Source: Prevotellaceae bacterium (GTDB lineage Bacteria > Bacteroidota > Bacteroidia > Bacteroidales > UBA932). Taken from it: DNA of 5,186 nucleotides. Location of the stretch: NCBI GenBank assembly GCA_031259225.1, contig JAIRLT010000237.1, positions 1 to 5,186 on the forward strand, read 5' to 3'. Of this stretch, positions 1 through 5,186 are shown in pieces (position 1 is the first letter of the stretch; every line of letters begins with the position of its first letter). The translations under genes and the position numbers were made by a program. The notes beneath the pieces are model-generated. The model was given only the letters and a program-made list of their open reading frames with translations. It did not search any database and was not told the DNA's origin.

Positions 1-701
1 TAACCGGTTTTTTCCATGAACACGATGGCGGGTTTATAATGTACCGCCCCTGCCGCAAGGAGTTGTTCCTGTAAATTGTTCCAACCATCCGAATGTAATG
101 CGCCGGCGATAATTTCCCCGAACACGGCGGCATGTGACAGGTCGGCGGCTGAAATGCCGGCAGCCGGCAGGCATCCGCTTTTTTCTTTTTTCCCGTAAAG
201 CAGCCACCGCACAATCGTCATTACGCTGACCAGGTTGGGATGGCGGTCTTGCAGCACGATATGCCCCACCCATCTCCCGGCGGCGTCCCGGAGGTAGGAG
301 CGTATTTTGGCATGCGCCATCACCCACATGTTGCGGCAGCCGGTTACGGTGATACAGTTTTTCCCGTTTAAATATTGTTGTATGGCGGCGTTTTGGAAGA
401 ACGCATGAAAAGGCGTGGAAGGCGATAAAAACCACACTTGGTAAGCAATAATCACCAAGTCGGCGCCGTCAGCGCCGCTTAAATCGACGGGTTTTATTTT
501 GCAGGGAATGGCTTCGCGCGCTTCGGGGAAAGCCCGGAAAAAACTTTTCCCGCTACAAGGGTAGGGCAGCGGCTGTTCGGGAATAATTTCCTTATAAATT
601 ACCGTATGCCCCGCTTCCGCCAAAGGTCGGCAAACCGACTGCGCCACCTGCAATGTCTGCCCGGTTTGCGTGTAATAAAAAACGACTATTTTTTTTGCCA
701 T
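1..701 (-). CDS. darA: DarA-like dialkylresorcinol biosynthesis flavoprotein (3' end cut off by window)
   Basis: Only the first 233 codons are present; the frame is open to the window edge and the next codon begins TA, so it is Tyr or a stop. The protein starts MAKKIVVFYYTQTGQT, a flavodoxin-like beta strand and phosphate-binding loop (TQTGQT, residues 11-16). It continues with a YQVWFLSPSTP segment (87-97) and a TGCRNMW motif (120-126). From memory, these segments typify proteins annotated as dialkylrecorsinol condensing enzyme DarA in Bacteroidota flexirubin clusters. In the Pseudomonas dialkylresorcinol pathway DarA works with the ketosynthase DarB and is thought to aromatise the cyclised intermediate; the name 'condensing enzyme' is misleading. 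Family members are about 300 residues, so roughly a quarter is missing. The ATG at 701 follows the lipoprotein stop by 7 bases and has an AGGTGA site. Family call is firm; the exact reaction is inferred from homologues. Confidence 0.85.
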   Translation of the reverse strand, partial: MAKKIVVFYYTQTGQTLQVAQSVCRPLAEAGHTVIYKEIIPEQPLPYPCSGKSFFRAFPEAREAIPCKIKPVDLSGADGADLVIIAYQVWFLSPSTPFHAFFQNAAIQQYLNGKNCITVTGCRNMWVMAHAKIRSYLRDAAGRWVGHIVLQDRHPNLVSVMTIVRWLLYGKKEKSGCLPAAGISAADLSHAAVFGEIIAGALHSDGWNNLQEQLLAAGAVHYKPAIVFMEKTG

Positions 702-708
702 ACTATAA

Positions 709-714
709 TCACCT
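709..714 (-). promoter_or_regulatory. Ribosome binding site of darA, overlapping the upstream stop
   Basis: On the minus strand AGGTGA lies 7 bases before the ATG at 701, and its last three bases are the TGA stop of the lipoprotein gene. A ribosome ending the lipoprotein would sit directly on this site, which supports translational coupling and fixes the darA start. Confidence 0.6.
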
Positions 715-1356
715 GCCGGTGGTATTATGAATTTTTTCCAGCGCTATTTGCAAGCCGGTGCCGCCGTGCTTTATGGTCATCGTTTCCGGGAAGTTGTCCC
801 TGTAATGGGAGAAATCATAGTATCCGGAATTGAAACAGCGGGGGACTTCCATTTTCAAAAGCGTTTTTTGTGTAGTATTTTTCAGGTAATACCTGCCGTT
901 AATCCTGTTTACTTCCAGGGACGGGTCGGCGGGCGAATGGTATACCACCGCCGTATTGGCGAAGGGTTCCACATCGAGGAAGAACAGCGTGCGGAAATCT
1001 TTTTCGAGCAGGTTCAACACGCTTTTCCTGTGCAATGCGTCGAGGCAGGAATGGACGAGGAACGTGCCGCGGCGGAACTCGAAATCAAAAACGCCCAAAC
1101 CGAAATGCGTATTAAAAACCATCCGGTAATACCCGGCGCCCGCCTGCTTGACCAGCAGCAGCCCGCTGAAATGATGTTCCCGGAAATCGATTTTCATGGT
1201 GAACAAATGCGTTCGTTGCGGCATCCAGAAAGGATACAGGTCTTGCGCCGCCACCGCCGCTTTGCCCGTCTTGCGAAATCCTTTCGTGATTTCCGGCGCG
1301 CAGGCGCCCAGTATCAAAACGGCGGCGCTTATCTTAATCAATGCGGAATATTTCAT
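709..1356 (-). CDS. Outer-membrane lipoprotein of the pigment operon, possibly LolB-like
   Basis: A 215-residue protein with a lipoprotein signal: basic start (MKYSALIK), hydrophobic stretch, then lipobox LGAC at 16-19 with Cys19 as the lipidated residue. The residues after Cys (APEITK) lack the acidic run associated with surface-exported Bacteroidota lipoproteins, so a periplasm-facing outer membrane position is more likely. The mature part has alternating beta-like segments, including GLLLVKQ, YYRMVFNTHFGLGVFDFEF and TLLKMEVPR, suggesting a LolB- or DUF3261-like beta fold. It comes directly after the LolA-like gene and overlaps it by 23 bases; a LolA-like carrier with a small lipoprotein is a recurring pair in aryl polyene and flexirubin clusters. 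I infer a role in receiving or anchoring the pigment or its lipid at the outer membrane. The lipoprotein call is strong; the family and function are tentative. Confidence 0.75.
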   Translation of the reverse strand: MKYSALIKISAAVLILGACAPEITKGFRKTGKAAVAAQDLYPFWMPQRTHLFTMKIDFREHHFSGLLLVKQAGAGYYRMVFNTHFGLGVFDFEFRRGTFLVHSCLDALHRKSVLNLLEKDFRTLFFLDVEPFANTAVVYHSPADPSLEVNRINGRYYLKNTTQKTLLKMEVPRCFNSGYYDFSHYRDNFPETMTIKHGGTGLQIALEKIHNTTGR

Positions 1357-1966
1357 CGGTCAAGGACGTATTTTTCTTTTTGTTGGTGAACACATATTCG
1401 GTATAATCAAGCGTTGGCTCGGTCATCCGTAACCGGTCTACCGAAAGATCCTGTTTGTTCAGGAAAATGTCAATTTCTTTCAGGTAGGATTTTATCCTGT
1501 CCAGCGGCAATATTTTAATCCGGTATTGCGTACCGTTTTCCGCATATTCCAAATGGTAATCCTTTGAGAGCAGCGGCAGGTTGCCGGTCATGCACGCCGA
1601 GAGCAGCACGCTTGTTTGCGACATCATTTTGTTGGCGCGCAATTCGTATATATTCTTTTTCCCGTCGGAAACTATTTTTATTTGTTGCCCGTTAATCACT
1701 ATTAAATAATGCACCGGGCTGGTATAATCCAACGCGATTTTATTGGCTTTTTTGTAGTAAAACTTTCCTGTGGACACAATCTTTTCAGAGAGCATATCCA
1801 TGTACTTGGTCTGTACAAAATCGCTTTCGATAGCGTTCACCTTGTTCGTCGCTGCCGTCAGGGCGGCGTCCAATTGCCCGGTGGAAGCCACCGGCGTAAA
1901 ATCCGTTTGCGCGGCGGCAGCCCATGCGCATAACATCACATAGAAAAAAGAAATGGTAAACCTCAT
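1334..1966 (-). CDS. LolA-like periplasmic lipoprotein/lipid carrier
   Basis: A 210-residue protein with a cleavable signal peptide: hydrophobic residues 3-19, with a likely cut after the Ala run before QTDF. The mature protein follows the LolA pattern: FVQTKYMDMLSE (50-61), STGKFYYKKANKIALDY (65-81), SPVHYLIVINGQQ (83-95) and a C-terminal DYTEYVFTN strand (187-195). LolA proteins are half-barrels that carry acylated cargo across the periplasm. Size matches the family. The setting between a deacetylase and a lipoprotein in a pigment operon suggests a dedicated paralogue that moves the polyene or resorcinol lipid, rather than the housekeeping LolA; that is inference. The ATG shares ATGA with the deacetylase stop (1963-1966) and has a strong GGAGG site. 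The 3' end overlaps the lipoprotein gene by 23 bases. Confidence 0.85.
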   Translation of the reverse strand: MRFTISFFYVMLCAWAAAAQTDFTPVASTGQLDAALTAATNKVNAIESDFVQTKYMDMLSEKIVSTGKFYYKKANKIALDYTSPVHYLIVINGQQIKIVSDGKKNIYELRANKMMSQTSVLLSACMTGNLPLLSKDYHLEYAENGTQYRIKILPLDRIKSYLKEIDIFLNKQDLSVDRLRMTEPTLDYTEYVFTNKKKNTSLTDEIFRID

Positions 1967-2649
1967 GTTGTTCCTCCCCCGTATTTATCGGCACGGACAA
2001 AGCGGTAGCCCTGTTGCCGTGCATAATTAATAATATCTGTTAACAATTCCGGCATTGCCGGCGTAGTATCATGCAATAAAATAATATTCCCCGGTTGCAG
2101 TTTTTTGTTTATCCGTTTTGCCACGTCCCGGTAATTTTTTTTTACCGTATCGAATGAACGCACGTTCCAGCCCATCGTACGGTAGCCCAACTGTGCGGCT
2201 GCTTTCGCCACCGTGGGGTTGGTCACGCCGAACGGCGGGCGGAAGAAGGGGCGGCAATGCGTAAAGTGTTGTATCCGTTCTTCGCATTTTTGCATGTCCT
2301 TTTTCATCTTTGCAAGCGGCAGGAGGGGGAACAGGGCGGAATGAGCGTACGTGTGGTTGCCGAGCCCATGCCCTTCGTCCACCATGCGCTGCAGCAAGTG
2401 TTCCTGTCCTTCCATTTTATGCCCGGTGCAAAAAAACAGGGCGGGAATTCCATAGCCCGACAGGATGTCCAATATTTTCGGGGTCGTAATGCTGTCGGGA
2501 CCGTCGTCGAAAGTCAGCGCTACTACTTTTTCATCGGTTTTAAGCCGGCATACGGCTTTCAGGTATACGCCGGAGCGGATAGCGGCGGACGCATAAACCA
2601 GGAAAACTAAAATCCCGCAGAGGATACCGATGAATACAGGCAAATACAT
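1963..2649 (-). CDS. Membrane-anchored polysaccharide deacetylase (NodB homology, CE4)
   Basis: A 228-residue protein with one N-terminal membrane segment (about residues 3-24), no clear signal cleavage site, and then a full NodB domain. The CE4 motifs are all visible: TFDDG (46-50) with base Asp48 and metal ligand Asp49; HTYAH (99-103) with metal ligands His99 and His103; RPPFG (137-141); GWNVRSFD (160-167); LLHD (191-194) with His193. The enzyme should therefore be an active metal-dependent deacetylase facing the periplasm. CE4 enzymes remove N- or O-acetyl groups from peptidoglycan, chitin-like glycans or other polymers. Deacetylases of this type recur in flexirubin-type clusters, but the substrate there is unknown to me; release or trimming of an acyl group on the exported product, or local wall remodelling, are both possible. 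It starts 4 bases after the upstream gene and shares ATGA with the LolA-like gene. Confidence 0.9.
   Translation of the reverse strand: MYLPVFIGILCGILVFLVYASAAIRSGVYLKAVCRLKTDEKVVALTFDDGPDSITTPKILDILSGYGIPALFFCTGHKMEGQEHLLQRMVDEGHGLGNHTYAHSALFPLLPLAKMKKDMQKCEERIQHFTHCRPFFRPPFGVTNPTVAKAAAQLGYRTMGWNVRSFDTVKKNYRDVAKRINKKLQPGNIILLHDTTPAMPELLTDIINYARQQGYRFVRADKYGGGTT
1973..1977 (-). promoter_or_regulatory. Strong Shine-Dalgarno site of the LolA-like gene
   Basis: GGAGG on the minus strand, inside a longer GGGGGAGGAA run, lies 6 bases before the ATG at 1966. It is built from the last Gly-Gly-Gly-Thr-Thr codons of the deacetylase. Such a perfect site is uncommon in Bacteroidota and is the strongest in this operon, so this gene may be translated above its neighbours. 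Confidence 0.65.
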
Positions 2650-2653
2650 AGGA

Positions 2654-3667
2654 TTACGGTTCTTTTTCCACTAACAGGAAAGAATGGTTTTTCTCTTTAT
2701 AATGATTGTATATTACAATCCTGTTGATTTGTTCCGGCGGCGTGTCCGACAGCCAGCCCGGCAACTGCTGTTGCGCTATCAACCGCCCTGCCAGCCATAA
2801 CGCCAGCGACGATGCGGTCGGGTAGTCGCCGAAGAACGGCTTGTACACCACCGGCGAAGCGGTTTTGAAAAATTCTTCCACCCACCGGTAGCGGGAGCAG
2901 TGGGGGTTGTTCCCGTTCCTTCCCGAAAGCAACACATCTACCGCTCCCGGGTGCAAGTGGTGCTTCCGGAGGAACAGCGTCAACTGTTCTTCCAGCATTT
3001 GCGGGTCATCGCCAAAGATGCACAGCACATCCCGCAGCCGTATTTTTCCGGCAGCGCCGGGCTGCGCGGAAAGCATAAAGCACTGCACGCCCTCGCCGCA
3101 AACGGCGCCGTGCCGCCAGAAGCCCATCCGCTCCATAATTTTGAACGAGGCGCCGGTATATTCGTCATAACTTTCCACCAAGACCTGCGCCGCTTCGCCG
3201 TCCCGTATTTTCATCATGGCGTCGAGCAGGGCGTTTTCAAAGGAAATCCCGCGGTGGACGTAGGTTATATTGTAGCTCGTATTCTTCAGGGCAATGGCGA
3301 CCTGTGCGCCAATGGTATTAAATGTGGACTGGGAGAACGGCGTAGGATTGAGTAAGTATTCGTCATTCCCTATCATGTTGTCCAGGAATTTTTCCGTATC
3401 GCCAAGGCAACCCCAGCCGGTAGCCGTGATAATAGCATCAGGTTGCTTGCCGGCTTGCGACAGGCATTGCACCGCCGCCGCCGTGCCCATCTTCATCACC
3501 CGGCTCATCCGCCGCCGGACGTTCGCGTCGGGAATATACTTTTTATAATCCGGTTCCCGCGCTATACGGCGGTTCCCTTCCGGCAGGACGGCTGCCGCCG
3601 GAAGCAGCGTATCCGGTAACTCCGTTACGGGATTGACGGAAGCAGATGCAAGAAGGTATACGTTCAT
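2654..3667 (-). CDS. Degenerate beta-ketoacyl synthase-like protein (putative chain-length-factor partner)
   Basis: A 337-residue protein that aligns by eye with the thiolase-fold ketosynthase encoded just upstream but lacks its catalytic residues. Where the active enzyme has TACSSGANAI, this one reads HRGISFENAL (138-147), so the nucleophilic Cys is replaced, most likely by Gly140. The HGTGT region becomes SGRNGNN (248-254) and the GHTLGAAGG region becomes GDYPTASS (280-287); both active-site His residues are lost (Gly249 and Asp281). The conserved Lys before the last motif appears kept (Lys276). It is about 60 residues shorter than the active enzyme. The pattern fits the N-terminal-like ketoacyl synthase proteins found in aryl polyene clusters, where a non-catalytic subunit pairs with an active ketosynthase to set chain length, as ApeC does with ApeO in E. 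coli. Its ATG overlaps the ketosynthase stop as ATGA, as expected for subunits made together. The pairing is inference. Confidence 0.8.
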   Translation of the reverse strand: MNVYLLASASVNPVTELPDTLLPAAAVLPEGNRRIAREPDYKKYIPDANVRRRMSRVMKMGTAAAVQCLSQAGKQPDAIITATGWGCLGDTEKFLDNMIGNDEYLLNPTPFSQSTFNTIGAQVAIALKNTSYNITYVHRGISFENALLDAMMKIRDGEAAQVLVESYDEYTGASFKIMERMGFWRHGAVCGEGVQCFMLSAQPGAAGKIRLRDVLCIFGDDPQMLEEQLTLFLRKHHLHPGAVDVLLSGRNGNNPHCSRYRWVEEFFKTASPVVYKPFFGDYPTASSLALWLAGRLIAQQQLPGWLSDTPPEQINRIVIYNHYKEKNHSFLLVEKEP

Positions 3668-4854
3668 GTTTTTGAAAACAGTAAAGAGGAATTATTGCCG
3701 CCAAAGCCGAAGGAATTGGACAATACTACATTTATTCCTTCGCCCTGCCGGAAAGCGGTAACCGGTATTAGCCCGTGTTCTGCAACAGGCTGCGCATAGT
3801 TCAGGTTGGGGTACAGCAAACCGTGTTTAATTGCCAGCGCCGACAGCACGGCTTCTATGCCGCCGGCAGCGCCCAGCGTATGCCCCGTAAAGGCTTTGGT
3901 GGAACTCAGGAAAGGTATTTTCTTAGCAAAAAGCCGTTTCACGGCGTTTCCTTCGGCGAGGTCGTTGTTTGGCGTTCCGGTGCCGTGGAAATTGATATAG
4001 TCTACTTTTCCGGCGGCTATACCGGCGGCGTCCAGCGCCTGCCGCATTGCTTCAAAGGGACCATGCCCTTCGGGCGACGAGGCGGTTTGATGGAAAGCCT
4101 CGCAAACGTTGGCATATCCTGCCAGCCGGCAATAAGGCGTGGGAACGCCGTCCGACTTCCTTTCCAGCACTACATAGCCGGCGCCTTCGCCGAGGTTCAA
4201 TCCGGCGCGGCTTTCATCAAGCGGGCGGCAAGGGGCGCTGTCCAGGATTTTCAACGACGCAAAACCGTTCAGGGTAAATTTGCATAAGGCGTCCACGCCG
4301 CCGGCGACGACGCAATCGACGATGCCGTGTTTGATTAACCGTGCGCCGAGGATAATAGCATTCGCGCCCGACGAGCAGGCTGTGCTGATGGTGGAAACAT
4401 AACCGGTTGCCCCGATACGGATGGCGATTTGTTCCGTGCTGTCGGCGCAGTCATGTACGGCGACATCCCGCAGCCGTCCCTTATCCGGATGGGCAAAAAA
4501 GGCGCGGTAGAAATTTTCGCTCCGGTCTATTCCGCCGGTCGTAGTGCCGGAAACAAACCCTGTCCTCAGACCTTTCCTTTCCGGCAGCCGGGCGTCGGCG
4601 GCAGCCTGCGTGGCGGCGAGCAGCCCCAGCAGTGTAGTGCGCGAAAAAGTTTTCTTTTCCGGTAAACCTAACCGCTGTTTCAATTCGCTATTGCTTGCTT
4701 TCACTTCCGCTACGGGAATAGTATTTTTATACACCGAATTAAAAAGCGTCAATGTTCCCAGTCCCGGCTTTTTCCCGGCTATTGCCTGCAAGGTTTCCGC
4801 TGTTCCGGAACCAATGCCCGACACTATTCCTACTCCCGATATGATGATTTCCAT
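3664..4854 (-). CDS. Beta-ketoacyl-ACP synthase (KAS II/FabF-like), polyene chain elongation
   Basis: A 396-residue decarboxylating ketosynthase with an intact triad: STACSSG with nucleophile Cys160, HGTGT with His290, and GHTLGAAGG with His325. It also has the C-terminal FGFGGNN glycine loop (382-388) and the typical start MEIIISGVGIVSGIGSG. Length is close to the usual 400-415. It condenses malonyl-ACP with a growing acyl-ACP in the cytoplasm. With the degenerate ketosynthase-like partner directly downstream and DarA in the same operon, it is better assigned to polyene or flexirubin chain extension than to housekeeping fatty acid synthesis. The reading frame stays open upstream to 5082, but that 76-residue extension is low-complexity translation of intergenic repeats and crosses the promoter, so the ATG at 4854 is the start. 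No Shine-Dalgarno site is visible, in keeping with a very short leader. Confidence 0.92.
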   Translation of the reverse strand: MEIIISGVGIVSGIGSGTAETLQAIAGKKPGLGTLTLFNSVYKNTIPVAEVKASNSELKQRLGLPEKKTFSRTTLLGLLAATQAAADARLPERKGLRTGFVSGTTTGGIDRSENFYRAFFAHPDKGRLRDVAVHDCADSTEQIAIRIGATGYVSTISTACSSGANAIILGARLIKHGIVDCVVAGGVDALCKFTLNGFASLKILDSAPCRPLDESRAGLNLGEGAGYVVLERKSDGVPTPYCRLAGYANVCEAFHQTASSPEGHGPFEAMRQALDAAGIAAGKVDYINFHGTGTPNNDLAEGNAVKRLFAKKIPFLSSTKAFTGHTLGAAGGIEAVLSALAIKHGLLYPNLNYAQPVAEHGLIPVTAFRQGEGINVVLSNSFGFGGNNSSLLFSKT

Positions 4855-4863
4855 AATTGGCGG

Positions 4864-4871
4864 CAAAGATA
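4864..4871 (-). promoter_or_regulatory. Bacteroidota-type -7 promoter box for the six-gene operon
   Basis: TATCTTTG on the minus strand matches the Bacteroidota sigma-factor consensus TAnnTTTG exactly. It ends 9 bases before the ketosynthase ATG, so transcription would begin only a few bases before the start codon, or nearly on it. The matching -33 element is weak: a TTTT run at 4889-4892, 17 bases upstream, is the nearest candidate, and it falls within the first copy of the repeat array. No other promoter match was noticed within the tightly packed genes. Confidence 0.7.
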
Positions 4872-4884
4872 GAGAAAATTTACG

Positions 4885-4974
4885 GATTAAAATGCGCTGC
4901 GGGCGATAAATGCCCTGCGGGCGATAAATGCGCTGCGCGCAACTGATAAATGCGCTTCGCGCGATAAAACGGCG
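4885..4974. repeat. Four imperfect 18-base tandem repeats with small hairpins
   Basis: Units GATAAATGCGCTGCGCGC and variants lie at 4885-4904 (20 bases), 4905-4922, 4923-4940 and 4945-4962, with a partial fifth at 4963-4974 and a 4-base insert (aact) before the fourth. Each unit carries an inverted repeat of the form GCGC-N3-GCGC. In the second copy both arms have changed together to GCCC and GGGC, so pairing is kept; the first copy has one mismatch. The array lies directly upstream of, and partly overlaps, the operon promoter region. Confidence 0.8.
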
Positions 4975-5013
4975 AGGGTTGGTCGCTTTCTGCACCGGCA
5001 GTTCTTCTTTTAG

Positions 5014-5043
5014 GGTAAAGGGCAAAAGGTACAAGGTAAAGGG
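5014..5043. repeat. Short purine-rich direct repeat (GGTAAAGGG)
   Basis: GGTAAAGGG occurs at 5014-5022 and 5035-5043, within a purine-rich stretch from about 5012 to 5051. On the other strand this gives a polypyrimidine tract that translates as low-complexity FTLYLLPFTL-type peptide. It looks like non-coding repeat sequence; no function is apparent. Confidence 0.5.
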
Positions 5044-5071
5044 TGAAGGGGCTGGCGCGCCGGAATGATTT

Positions 5072-5095
5072 AAAGATTTCAAAATTCAAAGATTT
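5072..5095. repeat. Short AT-rich direct repeat (AAAGATTT)
   Basis: AAAGATTT occurs at 5072-5079 and 5088-5095, start to start 16 bases, separated by an A/T-rich spacer. It adjoins the A run of the terminator. It may be a regulator site pair or simple A/T-rich spacer; the sequence does not decide. Confidence 0.35.
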
Positions 5096-5131
5096 AAAAA
5101 AAACCGCCGGTGCATTTCTGCATCGGCGGTT
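5096..5131 (-). terminator. Rho-independent terminator (minus strand)
   Basis: A 13-base stem (5102-5114 with 5119-5131) closes a 4-base loop (5115-5118). On the minus strand it has one C-A mismatch and is followed by a run of eight T (5096-5103, partly in the stem), the classic intrinsic terminator layout. On the plus strand the mismatch becomes a G-U pair but the tail is only TTATTTG, so it would work less well there. It lies upstream of the operon and so probably ends transcription of a minus-strand gene beyond the right edge, insulating the operon promoter. Confidence 0.75.
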
Positions 5132-5151
5132 ATTTGTTGCACTCAGTTTTT

Positions 5152-5186
5152 AGTCGTAAGTCGTAAGTCATAAGTCATAAGTCGGC
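5152..5186. repeat. 7-base tandem repeat (AGTCGTA) running off the right edge
   Basis: Five units in a row: AGTCGTA twice, AGTCATA twice, then AGTCGGC at the edge. The unit is not a multiple of three and no open frame uses it. It is a simple tandem repeat of the kind scattered between genes in Bacteroidota; copy number probably varies between strains. Confidence 0.75.

Larger units (their letters stand above)
4855..5186. other. Gene-free intergenic region of 332 bases
   Basis: No credible coding sequence lies here. Open frames that cross it translate into repeat-derived peptide (such as HLSPAGHLSPAAHF) and have no sensible start. The content is the operon promoter, the 18-base hairpin repeats, two direct-repeat pairs, an intrinsic terminator and the 7-base tandem repeat. 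Confidence 0.75.

Noticed and set aside
34..435. 133-residue minus-strand open frame
   Set aside because: It is out of frame with the DarA-like protein, which reads through the same bases with recognisable motifs; its peptide is Arg-rich and has no domain.
727..1389. 220-residue plus-strand open frame
   Set aside because: It lies antisense to the lipoprotein gene, has no recognisable domain, and the minus-strand protein has a clear lipobox and operon context.
2257..3355. Plus-strand open frames of 117 and 151 residues
   Set aside because: Both are antisense shadows of the deacetylase and ketosynthase-like genes with no domain or ribosome site.
3664..4854. Housekeeping fabF
   Set aside because: The sequence is FabF-like, but the partner pseudo-ketosynthase, DarA and lack of acpP/fabD neighbours favour a pigment-specific enzyme. 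This cannot be excluded without the rest of the genome.
4855..5082. N-terminal extension of the ketosynthase open frame up to 5082
   Set aside because: It has repeat-derived low-complexity sequence, contains the promoter box, and the conserved ketosynthase start is at 4854.
4880..5089. 69-residue minus-strand open frame
   Set aside because: It is a translation of the intergenic repeats (HLSPAGHLSPAAHF) and overlaps the promoter region.
4885..5186. CRISPR array
   Set aside because: The 18-base units are adjacent with no unique spacers, and the 7-base units are simple tandem repeats; no cas gene is present.

Overview
The window looks like part of a Bacteroidota genome. It has a TAnnTTTG-type promoter box, mostly weak Shine-Dalgarno sites, and a gene set typical of the flexirubin / dialkylresorcinol (DAR)-aryl polyene pigment clusters of that phylum. 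The base composition is roughly balanced. The species cannot be named from the sequence.

All six genes lie on the minus strand and read right to left as one tightly packed operon. In transcription order they are: an intact beta-ketoacyl-ACP synthase (4854-3664); a degenerate ketosynthase-like protein without the catalytic triad (3667-2654); a membrane-anchored NodB-type polysaccharide deacetylase (2649-1963); a LolA-like periplasmic carrier (1966-1334); a lipoprotein of about 22-25 kDa, possibly LolB-like (1356-709); and the first 233 codons of a DarA-like flavoprotein (701 to beyond the left edge). Junctions are a 4-base ATGA overlap, a 4-base gap, another ATGA overlap, a 23-base overlap and a 7-base gap, so co-transcription and translational coupling are likely. 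The operon continues to the left, where darB (the condensing ketosynthase) and further polyene genes are expected but not visible.

The right end (4855-5186) has no gene. Next to the operon is a clear Bacteroidota -7 box (TATCTTTG, 4864-4871) that would give a nearly leaderless mRNA. Upstream of it are four copies of an 18-base repeat with small conserved hairpins, two pairs of short direct repeats, a rho-independent terminator on the minus strand that probably ends an unseen gene to the right, and a 7-base tandem repeat running off the edge.

Working model (inference): the intact ketosynthase and its degenerate partner elongate a polyene chain; DarA with an off-window DarB makes the dialkylresorcinol half; LolA and the lipoprotein handle the lipid-like pigment in the periplasm and at the outer membrane; the deacetylase acts on an envelope or product acyl group. 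The pathway type is well supported. The roles of the deacetylase, LolA and lipoprotein in it are not settled by the sequence.
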